Assembly: GCA_964507045.1 (NCBI GenBank)
Contig: CAZDOO010000004.1
Coordinates: forward strand, 1 to 64,000
Source: UBA8199 sp964507045
GTDB lineage: Bacteria > Verrucomicrobiota > Verrucomicrobiia > Limisphaerales > UBA8199
Length of the DNA: 64,000 bases
Reading direction: 5' to 3'
The notes under the pieces are model-generated. The model did no database searches, was not told where the DNA came from, and saw only the letters and a program-made list of their open reading frames with translations. The translations under genes were made by a program, and so were the position numbers. Numbering within the stretch: the first letter of the stretch is position 1; every line of letters starts with the position of its first letter. Positions 17,734 to 25,177 of this stretch are shown one piece after another.

Positions 17734-18289
17734 TTGGGGCACTGAACGCGAGAAGCGTGCCAACACCCCCAGCCGAATAGCGCCAGCGCCCGGCTATTGA
17801 CACCTTCTCCCGATGGCGGCGAGGCCCCGGGACGCATTCCAGCCAGTATCCAGTGGGTGAAGTGGCTCCCGGAGATAAAAGCCCAGCCCGAACGAGAACC
17901 CTCCCGGAACGGCGTTGATTCAAGTTCTTGGACAGGTGTCCTGAAAGAATGCAGGCTGCGGCCAGATCAAAGCCTGCCAGTTAGCAAGTGCATCAATCCC
18001 AGAGGCTTACGCGATTCACCCCAGGCAAACAGAGTGGCAGTTCATGGCATAACCCTCTGTACTGCAATGACTTATGCCCCAAACGCCCCGGCGGTCCAAC
18101 CTGACACCGCCTGGAGACCGCTTCCAGCACACACACCGTTTGCTCCCCACAGGTTCAGGTTGGCAGCCCTCGGCGGTGCTGGCTGTGAGGGTTGGCTGGC
18201 GGCTGCCATCGCGAGAGGGACCGCCAGCCTCCGGCGAGCGGCCGGAAAAGGCTGGTAAGAATGGCCTGGCTCCGCAATATCATGCGGGT
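17734..18289. other. 556-bp intergenic region
   Basis: No gene was recognised. The open frame running into the exporter from 18074 is not supported: its first 72 codons show no family similarity. A perfect 9-bp stem (ggctggcgg 18194-18202, ccgccagcc 18221-18229) occurs shortly before the exporter gene; it has no T-tract and is not an obvious terminator. Confidence 0.5.
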
Positions 18290-20116
18290 ATGCACTTGAT
18301 TCCGTTTATTCGGCAGGTTCTGGCGCTGACCAAGCCTTACCGCGTGCGCTTTATCCTGGGCATCATCTGCGGAATTCTCGCCGGCTTCGCCGCTCCCTTG
18401 CTCATGGGATCCGTCAAGCTCGTGGTGGACACGGTGTTTCCGCCGCCGGGCGGGCCCAGCCTGGTCCAACAACTGCAAACAGCGCCGGCCATCGTCCGGA
18501 ATACAGTCGAACACGTCCTGCCTTCGCTGGCCGCCGGGAATGTGCGGTCCTCCACCACCCTGACGCTGCTGATCATCGCCACGGTGCCGCTGGTGATGCT
18601 GCTGCGCGGGCTGTTCACTTACTTGAACACGTACCTGATGAACTGGGTTTCCATTCGGGCCGTCAACGATCTGCGCGCGCGCCTCTTCAACCACTTGATG
18701 GGGCTTTCCTCCAGCTTCTTCAGCAACACCAGCACCGGCAAGCTCATGGCGCACTTGAACGCCACCTCGGCGCTCCAGAACATGATCGGCACTTCGCTGG
18801 TGGTGATCATCAAAGAGCCGGTCTCGGTGGTGGGCATGGTCATCGGCCTGGTGTGGCTGCAGCCTAAACTCAGCCTCATCGCGCTGGTGATCTTCCCGCT
18901 GACGCTGATCCCCTTCGTGATCTACGCGCGCAAGGTTCGCGGTTCGAGCGCCGCGCTGCACCGGCAGGTCACCGAACAGAGCAAGCTGGTTCACGAATCG
19001 CTCACCGGCTACCGGATCATCAAGGCCTATAACCTCGAGGCCACCGTCCAGCGGGAGTTTGTCCGCACCTCGCAGGCGGCCATCCGGCACGCCATGCGGC
19101 TGCTGCGCGCGCAGGAAATCCCCGGCCCGCTCATTGAATTCATCGGCTCGATCGGCGTCGCCGTCTTCTTTGTTTACATCGCGTTGTTCTCCCAAACAAC
19201 GCCGGGCAGCCTGCTCTACCTGGTCGGCGGCATCTTCATGCTCTACCAGCCCATCAAGTCCATCATCCGCGTGCACGCCACGATGGAGCAGGCCCAGACC
19301 ACCACCAGTTACATGTTCGAGGTGCTGGCCACCAGGAGCGTGGTCGCGGAGCCGGTTCATCCCCAACCCTTGCCCGCCGCCGGCAAGGATATCGTCTTCG
19401 ACCACATCACCTTCAGCTATGGCGACAAGCCGGTGTTGCACGACATCACGTTCCAGGTTAAGGCCGGCCAAATGGTCGCCCTGGTGGGCGGCAGCGGCTC
19501 CGGCAAAACCACCCTCACCAATCTCCTGCTGCGCTTCTACGATCCCCAACAGGGCGCCATCCGGATCGGCGACACCGGCATCCGCGAGGTGGCCACCAGC
19601 GATTTGCGCGGCAAGATTGCCGTCGTCACGCAGGAAACCGTGCTCTTCAACGACACCATCCTGCGGAACATCGAACTGGGCCGGCCGGGCGCCACTCGAT
19701 CCGAAATTGAGGCCGCGGCGAAACATGCCCACGCTTATGACTTCATCATGGAGAAGCCGGCCGGCTTCGACACCATTGTCGGCGAGAAGGGCATTGTGCT
19801 TTCCGGCGGGCAGCGACAGCGGCTGGCCATTGCCCGCGCGATTCTGAAGAACGCGCCGATCCTGGTCCTGGATGAGGCGACCAGCGCTCTGGACTCCGAG
19901 TCGGAACGCGCGGTCCAGGCCGCGCTGGAGGATCTGATGCAAGGCCGCACCACCATCTGCATCGCCCACCGGCTGTCCACCATTCAACGGGCGGATCTCA
20001 TCGTCGTGCTGGATAATGGCCGCATCGTCGAGACCGGCACGCACGCCGAATTGCTGCGCGCGGGGCGCACCTACGCCAGGCTGTACGCGCTCCAGTTTGA
20101 CCAGGCCGCCAGCTAA
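18290..20116 (+). CDS. MsbA-like ABC exporter (fused permease-ATPase)
   Basis: Half-transporter of the lipid/multidrug exporter class, 608 residues. Seen: N-terminal membrane domain with about six segments (LGIICGILAGFAAPLLMGSV first); ABC domain from about 365; Walker A GGSGSGKTT at 400-408 with Lys406; Q-loop VTQETVLFND; signature LSGGQRQR near 504-511; Walker B ILVLDEATSALD; and the switch His in CIAHRLSTIQ. All ATPase motifs are intact. The start is ATG 18290, which places the first membrane helix at the usual position; the open frame upstream is not family-like. By architecture it would flip lipid A-core or another lipid-linked glycan across the inner membrane. Its stop overlaps the stop of the convergent carbonic anhydrase gene by 4 bp. 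Confidence 0.92.
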   Translation: MHLIPFIRQVLALTKPYRVRFILGIICGILAGFAAPLLMGSVKLVVDTVFPPPGGPSLVQQLQTAPAIVRNTVEHVLPSLAAGNVRSSTTLTLLIIATVPLVMLLRGLFTYLNTYLMNWVSIRAVNDLRARLFNHLMGLSSSFFSNTSTGKLMAHLNATSALQNMIGTSLVVIIKEPVSVVGMVIGLVWLQPKLSLIALVIFPLTLIPFVIYARKVRGSSAALHRQVTEQSKLVHESLTGYRIIKAYNLEATVQREFVRTSQAAIRHAMRLLRAQEIPGPLIEFIGSIGVAVFFVYIALFSQTTPGSLLYLVGGIFMLYQPIKSIIRVHATMEQAQTTTSYMFEVLATRSVVAEPVHPQPLPAAGKDIVFDHITFSYGDKPVLHDITFQVKAGQMVALVGGSGSGKTTLTNLLLRFYDPQQGAIRIGDTGIREVATSDLRGKIAVVTQETVLFNDTILRNIELGRPGATRSEIEAAAKHAHAYDFIMEKPAGFDTIVGEKGIVLSGGQRQRLAIARAILKNAPILVLDEATSALDSESERAVQAALEDLMQGRTTICIAHRLSTIQRADLIVVLDNGRIVETGTHAELLRAGRTYARLYALQFDQAAS

Positions 20117-20685
20117 GCCCGGCTCGCCGTTCCCCGCGAAGCGCGGCGCGCCTGCGCCGCCAGATTGATGCCGTGCTCCCGATAGTAAGCGGCGAGCTGC
20201 GCGTATTTCTCCGCCTGGGCCTTCAACTCCGCGCGCTCGTGCGGCGCCAGCCGGCGCGCGATTCTGGCCGGCATCCCCAGGACCAGCGAGCCGGGGGGGA
20301 TTTGCATGCCGGCAGTCACCAGGGCGCCGGCGCCAATGATTGACTGCTCGCCGATTACGGCGCCATCCAGAATCACCGCCCCCATGCCCACCAACACCTC
20401 GTCGGCAACGGCGCAGGCATGAACGATGGCCCCGTGGCCAACGGTGACGAAGTTGCCCACCACGCAGGGTCGTGCTTCCGCCACATGCAGGACCGCGTTG
20501 TCCTGGAGGTTGGAGTGATGACCGACCGCAATGCGATTGATGTCACCCCGCAGCACCGCGTTGCACCAGACGCTGGACCCGGCGCCCAGGGTTACATCGC
20601 CCAACACCACCGCGCCCCGGGCAATATAAACCCCTTTGCCCAGCACCGGCTGCCGGCGCAGGAAGGTGTCGAGCCGCGGTTTCAC
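20113..20685 (-). CDS. Gamma-carbonic anhydrase-like hexapeptide-repeat protein (YrdA/PaaY type)
   Basis: Left-handed beta-helix protein of 190 residues related to gamma-carbonic anhydrases, zinc enzymes that hydrate CO2. Seen from the GTG at 20685: hexapeptide repeats from about 14 to 150; Arg46 and Asp48 in LRGDINRI; Gln61-Asp62; and zinc-ligand positions His67, His84 and His89 (GHGAIVH), all present. The GTG start is supported because it overlaps the stop of the upstream gene (shared GTGA) and because the helix fold begins there; further upstream the frame is low-complexity Arg/Gly. Its stop overlaps the convergent exporter stop by 4 bp. Many such proteins show no measured carbonic anhydrase activity, so the reaction is an inference. 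Confidence 0.85.
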   Translation of the reverse strand: MKPRLDTFLRRQPVLGKGVYIARGAVVLGDVTLGAGSSVWCNAVLRGDINRIAVGHHSNLQDNAVLHVAEARPCVVGNFVTVGHGAIVHACAVADEVLVGMGAVILDGAVIGEQSIIGAGALVTAGMQIPPGSLVLGMPARIARRLAPHERAELKAQAEKYAQLAAYYREHGINLAAQARRASRGTASRA

Positions 20686-21092
20686 CAGCGGCAGCCGCGA
20701 TAGCCGTAAGGCCGGCAACCGCCGTAATAACCGACGCCGCAGCGCACCACGGGCCGCGCGACGCACACCGGGGGACGATACACCACCACCGGGGCGGGCG
20801 CGGCATAGACCACTGGCGCCGGGGCCGCATAAACGACTGCGGGTTGCACCGGAGCCGCGTAATAGTAACCGCCCACCGGGGCGGGATAGCAGACCGGGGC
20901 CGGCGCGACGTAATAAGCGGGCGGCGAAGCCAGGGCCTGACCGACAACCAGCCCGGCCGTGACGCCGCCCACCACCGCGGCCGCCGCGCACCAGCCGCCG
21001 CCATGGCCCCGACCGCAACCGCCAGCCGAAGCCGTTTGCACACCGGCCCCAGCCAGGGCCAAAGTCGTAAGCGCCACAAACATTCTCTTCAT
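20682..21092 (-). CDS. Small secreted Ala/Pro/Val/Tyr-rich protein with Cys-rich end
   Basis: Not a known family to me. 136 residues: signal peptide MKRMFVALTTLALAGAGVQT with cleavage likely after ASA; a Gly/His-rich segment; a hydrophobic stretch (AAVVGGVTAGLVVGQALAS); then a repetitive middle with AAPAPVVYAAPAPVVVYRPP; and a C-terminus rich in Cys, Gly and Tyr (CGVGYYGGCRPYGYRGCRW). Such compositions are typical of PVC envelope proteins. A good ribosome site, AAAGG, lies about 6 bp before the ATG. It precedes and overlaps the carbonic anhydrase gene by 4 bp, so the two are probably translated together, though no functional link is obvious. Codon and amino-acid bias make the opposite frames look open as well. 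Confidence 0.7.
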   Translation of the reverse strand: MKRMFVALTTLALAGAGVQTASAGGCGRGHGGGWCAAAAVVGGVTAGLVVGQALASPPAYYVAPAPVCYPAPVGGYYYAAPVQPAVVYAAPAPVVYAAPAPVVVYRPPVCVARPVVRCGVGYYGGCRPYGYRGCRW

Positions 21093-21188
21093 AAATTGCC
21101 TTTCAAATCATATCTCAACCGACACCCTTACGACGGCCCAATTTGAGTTTTATTCAAAGTGTAGTAACCATAGCATGGACGATGATTT

Positions 21189-22118
21189 ATGACCAAACGC
21201 GCGCCCTATCACCCCCAGTTGGGCCGTCAGCCGCTGCCGAGTTCGTTTAAGGAGTTCACGCCAGCCCGGCACTTCAACCCGCGCACCTTCTTCCGCGAGA
21301 TGGTGTGGAAGGCGCTGCTGACCCGGCGGACCGGCCTGACCCGGCGGCCCGCCTTCCCCAAGTTGACCAGCGGGCAGGTCGCCATCACTTGGATCGGGCA
21401 CGCCTCCTTCCTCCTCCAGTTCACCGACTTGAACGTCCTCATTGACCCGAACTTCGCCAACTGGCTCTTCCTGCTCAAACGCATCAAGCGGTCCGGCCTG
21501 CGCATCGAACACCTGCCGCCGATTGACGTGGTGCTGCTCACCCACGCGCACTTCGATCACTTCCACAAGCCCACGCTCCGCCGGCTGCCGCACCCGAAGA
21601 TCGGGATCATGCCGTGGGGCGTCGGCGACCTCGCCTCCAACCTCGGGTTTGGCCGCATCGTCGAGCTGGAATGGTGGGAGAGCTTCTGCCAGCGCAATTG
21701 GAAGGTGACGTTAACCCCCTCCAAACACTGGGGCGCGCGCGTCCTGCGCGACCATCGGCGGGGTTATGGCGGGTTCGTGCTGGAACACCAGGGCCGGCGT
21801 ATCTATCACGCCGGGGACAGCGCTTACTTCGATGGCTTCAAGGAAATCCGCAAGAGCTGCCACCCGGAAATCGCCCTGCTGCCGATTGGCGCTTACCACC
21901 CGGAGTCCTTTCGCCACATGCACATGGGGCCGGACGAGGCCATCAAAACCTTCAAGGATTTGCATGCCCGGTGGCTGGTGCCGATGCACTACGGCACCTT
22001 CCGGCTATCCTTTGAGGACCTGGACGAGCCCCCCCGCTGGCTCCGCCAGCTTGCCGCCGAGCAGGGGATCACCCACAAGGTGCGCATGCTCATCGAGGGT
22101 GTGCCGCAGATATTCTAG
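21189..22118 (+). CDS. MBL-fold metallo-hydrolase (UlaG/NAPE-PLD-like)
   Basis: Metallo-beta-lactamase-fold hydrolase of 309 residues. Seen: ITWIGHASFLLQF, the opening strand of the UlaG/NAPE-PLD branch; THAHFDHFH, the HxHxDH dinuclear metal motif at 119-124; PSKHWGARVLRD; IYHAGDSAYFDGF with the bridging Asp; and PMHYGTFRLSFEDL with a late His ligand. All metal ligands appear present, so it should be catalytic. Relatives open lactone phosphates (UlaG), cleave N-acyl phosphatidylethanolamine or are uncharacterised; I cannot choose. It is divergent from the small secreted protein gene with a 96-bp gap and probably stands alone. Confidence 0.88.
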   Translation: MTKRAPYHPQLGRQPLPSSFKEFTPARHFNPRTFFREMVWKALLTRRTGLTRRPAFPKLTSGQVAITWIGHASFLLQFTDLNVLIDPNFANWLFLLKRIKRSGLRIEHLPPIDVVLLTHAHFDHFHKPTLRRLPHPKIGIMPWGVGDLASNLGFGRIVELEWWESFCQRNWKVTLTPSKHWGARVLRDHRRGYGGFVLEHQGRRIYHAGDSAYFDGFKEIRKSCHPEIALLPIGAYHPESFRHMHMGPDEAIKTFKDLHARWLVPMHYGTFRLSFEDLDEPPRWLRQLAAEQGITHKVRMLIEGVPQIF

Positions 22119-22160
22119 CCCTCCCCCAGCTCCTTAAGTTAAGGAAGACCTGAATTCCCG

Positions 22161-22228
22161 GGAGCGCTGGCATCCTTGCCGGCGTGCTGCCCACCCCTTC
22201 TCCCCACCGGCAAGGATGCCGGCGCTCC
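22161..22228. repeat. Inverted repeat, REP-like hairpin (GGAGCGC...GGCATCCTTGCC type)
   Basis: Arms 22161-22182 and 22207-22228 are complementary over 22 nt with a single T-G wobble, around a 24-nt loop. It lies 43 bp after the MBL-fold gene stop. There is no T-tract, so it is more likely a dispersed palindromic element than a terminator. Confidence 0.8.
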
Positions 22229-22337
22229 CAGCCGGACTCCCCAGCCCGAGCTGCCTGACTGAAAACCAAGCCGGAGTTCCCGCTTCGAGGTTTGCCAAAC
22301 GGACGGCTTTCAGCCCTCCATAAAGAATTACTGTTGC

Positions 22338-22730
22338 CTATTGACGGCGCGGGCTTGAGAGGGGTTCGGCGACGCCTTGGCGTCTTGGAGGCAGCAAGAT
22401 GGCGGCCGACGCAAGTGAGAATAAACAGATGCTGGTATCGAGCCACCTCGGCCAGTCCCAGTCCCAGTGCCAGCCCGATTTCCAATACGCCCTCACCACC
22501 GCCACGAACAGCAGAAGTGCCAGGATACCGATAGCCCTCTGCGCCCACCGTGCCCCTCGGATGAGAAACACGCTTGCCACAACACCGAACCAATACACCG
22601 GAATCATGGGCGGTTCCATACCCGGGTCGGACGACAGGTACTGGTGGACGGCCAACCTCCAAAGCCAAAGAACAACGGCGAAGCTATAGAATGCCAGCCA
22701 GAGCGTGCCTAGGACGCGTTGTGCTTTCAT
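22338..22730 (-). CDS. Small membrane protein of unknown function (integron-cassette-like)
   Basis: Not recognised. 130 residues with about four membrane segments (TLWLAFYSFAVVLWLWRLAV, VYWFGVVASVFLI, AIGILALLLFVAVVRAYW, ICLFSLASAAILL) and a short polar C-terminus. The ATG at 22730 shares ATGA with the upstream gene stop, giving a 4-bp overlap. It lies 12 bp after an attC-like site on the same strand, as the first gene of a captured cassette would. I could not find a convincing attC-like site after its stop, so its downstream boundary may be lost. Confidence 0.65.
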   Translation of the reverse strand: MKAQRVLGTLWLAFYSFAVVLWLWRLAVHQYLSSDPGMEPPMIPVYWFGVVASVFLIRGARWAQRAIGILALLLFVAVVRAYWKSGWHWDWDWPRWLDTSICLFSLASAAILLPPRRQGVAEPLSSPRRQ

Positions 22731-23233
22731 AGACGTAAAGCCGCCGAACGTCCCGCATCAGCTACAGCCGCCATCCCACGAAAGCCGAACCACCGCTGGC
22801 CATCGTGGCGGCTGTTAGCTGAATGCGGCTTGTTGGGCAAGATGATCTCGTAGAGGTTGGTTGAATTCAAACGAAAGAGTGTCCCCTTGGGGCAGCCGCC
22901 CCACTCGTGGGTCAGCTCCGCCTCAGGTGATTCTGAAAGAACGTTTAGCTTGTAGCGCTCACCAACCACGCGGCGCAAGCAGTTGGGAAAGTCATGAACG
23001 TAGAGAGCCAAATCATGCTCGGTCACCATCACCGCACCGGTGCGCCCATGCTCACGCGCCCAAAGCTCCTTTCCCTGCTGTATGAGGCTCAGATTATTCA
23101 CGATCTGGCCCACGACAGGGCCTCTGTTCGTCCGTCTGGCGGGAGCAGGCAGCAGCAGCCAAGCCGCCAGAGCCCCGACAACAATCAGGCCTATAAGAAA
23201 GCGGGGGCGAATCAGTCGGCGTGGTTCATTCAT
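22727..23233 (-). CDS. Membrane-anchored hypothetical protein (cassette ORF reading into attC-like site)
   Basis: Not recognised. From ATG 23233: 168 residues, beginning with a basic stretch and one membrane anchor (FLIGLIVVGALAAWLLLPA), then a soluble domain containing QIVNNLSLIQQGKELWAREH, a segment reminiscent of type II pseudopilin-like proteins in PVC genomes, though no pilin cleavage motif is seen. The last 40 or so residues are encoded within the attC-like hairpin at 22743-22838, so the natural end of the fold is probably near EIILPN. The frame is open to 23284, but that extension lies in the preceding attC-like site, which favours 23233 as start. Confidence 0.6.
   Translation of the reverse strand: MNEPRRLIRPRFLIGLIVVGALAAWLLLPAPARRTNRGPVVGQIVNNLSLIQQGKELWAREHGRTGAVMVTEHDLALYVHDFPNCLRRVVGERYKLNVLSESPEAELTHEWGGCPKGTLFRLNSTNLYEIILPNKPHSANSRHDGQRWFGFRGMAAVADAGRSAALRL
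22743..22838 (-). other. attC-like integron recombination site
   Basis: The outer 7-mers are GCCCAAC (reverse strand, 22838-22832) and GTTCGGC (22749-22743), against the consensus RYYYAAC and GTTRRRY (one deviation in the second). Inside, 22755-22773 (19 nt) pairs with 22806-22826 (21 nt), leaving exactly two single bulged bases, the geometry of attC extrahelical bases. Central spacer about 32 nt. The orientation agrees with the cassette genes. Confidence 0.6.
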
Positions 23234-23238
23234 GGCAT

Positions 23239-23330
23239 GCCCAACAATTGAACTCACTCGCGCCGCGCGACTGACGTCCAGCATGAAACAGCAGCGTCAT
23301 CGCGGCGTCGAGTGAAGTGGTTTGTTAGCT
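23239..23330 (-). other. attC-like integron recombination site
   Basis: The reverse strand reads AGCTAAC (23330-23324) at one end and GTTGGGC (23245-23239), a perfect GTTRRRY box, at the other. The inner arms 23255-23267 and 23301-23314 pair with one bulged A; pairing continues outward with a bulged T. The site lies 2 bp after one gene stop and 5 bp before the next ATG, as expected between two gene cassettes. Confidence 0.6.
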
Positions 23331-23332
23331 GT

Positions 23333-24193
23333 TCATTTGAGATCATGCCAATCAATTGGGTACCACGTATACTTCTGTCCAACGTCATCGTCTGCATCGA
23401 AGCCCCACTCGCGCACGGCCTCCCAGTGGACTCGGAACACTCTGCGCCTTGCATCCTCGTCTGTGGGAAGCACAACACACAGGTACTTGGCGCTTTCCGC
23501 TGGAATGTTCTTACCGTTCATATGCGTCTCGATGTCAGCCACAAAGACCTTCAGCGCGCCGGCTCCGTAGAAGTCGTTCACATACCTGAGCACTTTCTTC
23601 TTGTCCTGACCGAGGATCGCGTGGAGCGGCGACTTTAGCCATGCCTTCGCTTCGGCCTTTTTCGATTCTGCGAAGTCCTTATCTTCGTCTTTGTAAACTC
23701 GGGAGACATACTCTCGGTTGGACGAATCGCGGTAAACCCGCTCCAACGCACCGGTAGGATCGCGGTACACTCCATCAGTCAGGAATGTGTCCCCAGCGAA
23801 GTAGATTGCAGCTAGAAGGTTCGTTCCCTTATAGAACCGAAGCTGCCAATCCCATTCCCAGTTGGGGTGCTCCTGGTTTGCGTAGAACGTTGCTCCAGAG
23901 ACAGCTCTGACAATTCCTTTTACCTTGTCCCCGGGGATGGGGATACTGAACGGCTGCTCCCCAAAACCAGCAGCCGCCCAATTTGTAGCGATGATGCGAT
24001 CTGTGGCTGCAATTCGCTCCGCAAGAGCCCCAACTGGGGAGGAGTTGGTATCGCAGAGTGCTGAAAACTGTAACGCAAGCGCTAGCACTCCAATGATAGT
24101 GAACCTAAAAATGCTAAAACAAGTGTCAGTCCTCACTATTGACACAAAAGACGGACGAATGCGCAGCTTCCTCGCATGGCGTGTAGGTAACAA
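23333..24193 (-). CDS. Hypothetical exported protein (integron-cassette-like)
   Basis: Not recognised. Up to 286 residues. A hydrophobic segment (FTIIGVLALALQFSALC) probably acts as signal peptide; the mature part is a mixed alpha/beta domain with DWQLRFYKGTNLLAAIYFAG, then a Lys/Asp-rich linker and a second part ending in a Trp-rich stretch (YTWYPIDWHDLK). ATG 24193 lies inside the loop of a 27-bp inverted repeat whose arm encodes residues 17-25, so a later start such as GTG 24088 may be the real one. It ends 3 bp before an attC-like site, and is a single gene in what looks like a mobile cassette. GC content is visibly lower than in the flanking housekeeping genes. Confidence 0.6.
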   Translation of the reverse strand: MLPTRHARKLRIRPSFVSIVRTDTCFSIFRFTIIGVLALALQFSALCDTNSSPVGALAERIAATDRIIATNWAAAGFGEQPFSIPIPGDKVKGIVRAVSGATFYANQEHPNWEWDWQLRFYKGTNLLAAIYFAGDTFLTDGVYRDPTGALERVYRDSSNREYVSRVYKDEDKDFAESKKAEAKAWLKSPLHAILGQDKKKVLRYVNDFYGAGALKVFVADIETHMNGKNIPAESAKYLCVVLPTDEDARRRVFRVHWEAVREWGFDADDDVGQKYTWYPIDWHDLK

Positions 24194-24232
24194 CGGACGC
24201 CTCCAGTGTCAATAGTGAGGACTGACACTTGT
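24119..24232. repeat. 27-bp perfect inverted repeat with 60-nt loop
   Basis: Arms 24119-24145 and 24206-24232 are exactly complementary. Each arm also contains its own small palindrome (GTGTCA...TGACAC). A further partial copy of the arm core (agtgtcagtcctca) lies at 24722-24735. The repeat supplies the last codons of one gene and lies over the start of the next, at a position where an attC site would be expected. Confidence 0.92.
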
Positions 24233-24649
24233 TAGTGAGTCGAATTGAGCCACTATGCGCTCCACATTGGGCATGTCCCCGCGATAGGCCCAGACGGTTA
24301 GGTCCACCGGCTTTTGAGCATCAGCGCTCAGCACCCCAAAGAAGGCGGGCTCCTTCAACTCGATGTGCATAGCGCTGGCGACTGCACATACCTCCAAATA
24401 CGCATTCGTTCGGATCACTTGGTGCCTCAGATGGACGTCGCGGCGTTCTAACCAGCCCAGCTTAACCAGCGCTTCCTGGTCAGCTCTCGCGTTCTGGTTC
24501 AGACCCGCCTGCGGCAGCAGCCGTGCTCTATGGTAGGCGATCGCTCTGGAATCCTTGGTGAGATAATAATACACCCCGCAGCCGAACCCGAGCACAATCG
24601 CCCCGAGCGCGCACCTAGCCGCCAAGCTTCTTATGTGTTCAGCTCTCAT
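24209..24649 (-). CDS. Membrane-anchored hypothetical protein (integron-cassette-like)
   Basis: Not recognised. From ATG 24649: 146 residues with one N-terminal membrane anchor (LGAIVLGFGCGVYYYL) and a small soluble domain containing LVKLGWLERRDVHLRHQ and VWAYRGDMPNVERIVAQ. The frame is open to 24745, but a GTTGGGC box (reverse strand, 24709-24703) like the R' box of an attC site lies in that extension, making 24649 the better start. The final residues (SLTSVSPHY) are encoded by the arm of the 27-bp inverted repeat, so that end was probably acquired when the repeat inserted or recombined. Confidence 0.6.
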   Translation of the reverse strand: MRAEHIRSLAARCALGAIVLGFGCGVYYYLTKDSRAIAYHRARLLPQAGLNQNARADQEALVKLGWLERRDVHLRHQVIRTNAYLEVCAVASAMHIELKEPAFFGVLSADAQKPVDLTVWAYRGDMPNVERIVAQFDSLTSVSPHY

Positions 24650-24925
24650 ATTTTTCTTAGACCGAGTCGAAGTCGCAGCCTCACGATTTGCCCGCACCCC
24701 TCGCCCAACTATGTTTGAACCAGTGTCAGTCCTCAACTGAGCCAAGTTGGCACAGTAGGGTCACGGAGGAAACCAAGCCCTGTGAATGACCGGCGCGGGT
24801 GGGGAAGGCCGGAAATGCCCGGAAATGGCCCTGATCAACCCAGGCGAAGCCCCCTTCTGGCGAAACCAGGCCAAGCCAGGCGCCCGCCGCCACTTCCGGC
24901 TCTCCCCCGGCTCACCCCTCCGTCT

Positions 24926-25006
24926 CCTCACCGTTACCTCACCGTTGAACCTCTGCAAGGTTTGCAGAGGTTCAACGGTGAGGTAACGGTGAGGTAACGG
25001 TGAGGT
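24926..25006. repeat. 33-bp perfect hairpin with 11-bp tandem repeat
   Basis: Arm 24926-24958 is exactly complementary to 24962-24994 with only a 3-nt loop (ggt). The right arm runs into three tandem copies of aacggtgaggt (24974-25006). No T-tract follows on either strand, so an intrinsic terminator is unlikely. Confidence 0.92.
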
Positions 25007-25111
25007 GAGGGATGGGGACGGTGGGAAGCTGTGTGGGACCGGGGCAAGGGTTCGTGTTTTTCGGCCACTCCGGCGAGGCTGGAGGGGAGGCTCCCGCTCG
25101 CGGGGGAGGGC

Positions 25112-25141
25112 TTGACACCCCAAGCTTTAGTGTGCTACTAG
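25112..25141 (+). promoter_or_regulatory. Sigma70-like promoter for nrdR
   Basis: TTGACA at 25112-25117 is followed after 18 bp by TACTAG at 25136-25141, leaving a leader of about 30 nt before the nrdR ATG. The -35 is perfect; the -10 is weak. Confidence 0.5.
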
Positions 25142-25177
25142 ACCTTGGACCACAATTAGCAGTGGACAGGCTGATAT

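Larger units (their letters stand above)
24746..25177. other. Intergenic region upstream of nrdR
   Basis: No gene was recognised in 432 bp. It contains a 33-bp perfect hairpin (24926-24994), an 11-bp tandem repeat and a sigma70-like promoter for nrdR. The short open frames on both strands are low-complexity Pro/Arg/Gly and show no domain. Confidence 0.6.

Noticed and set aside
18074..18289. N-terminal 72-codon extension of the MsbA-like exporter
   Set aside because: Residues are not family-like, and ATG 18290 places the first membrane helix at the normal position.
20686..21018. Arg/Gly-rich N-terminal extension of the carbonic anhydrase frame
   Set aside because: It is the shadow of the small secreted protein gene; the GTG at 20685 overlaps that gene's stop and starts the fold.
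24119..24232. 27-bp inverted repeat as ends of an insertion sequence
   Set aside because: Only 60 nt lie between the arms and no transposase or target duplication is visible.
24926..24994. 33-bp hairpin as an intrinsic terminator
   Set aside because: No T-tract follows on either strand, and the arms are only moderately GC-rich and part of a tandem array.
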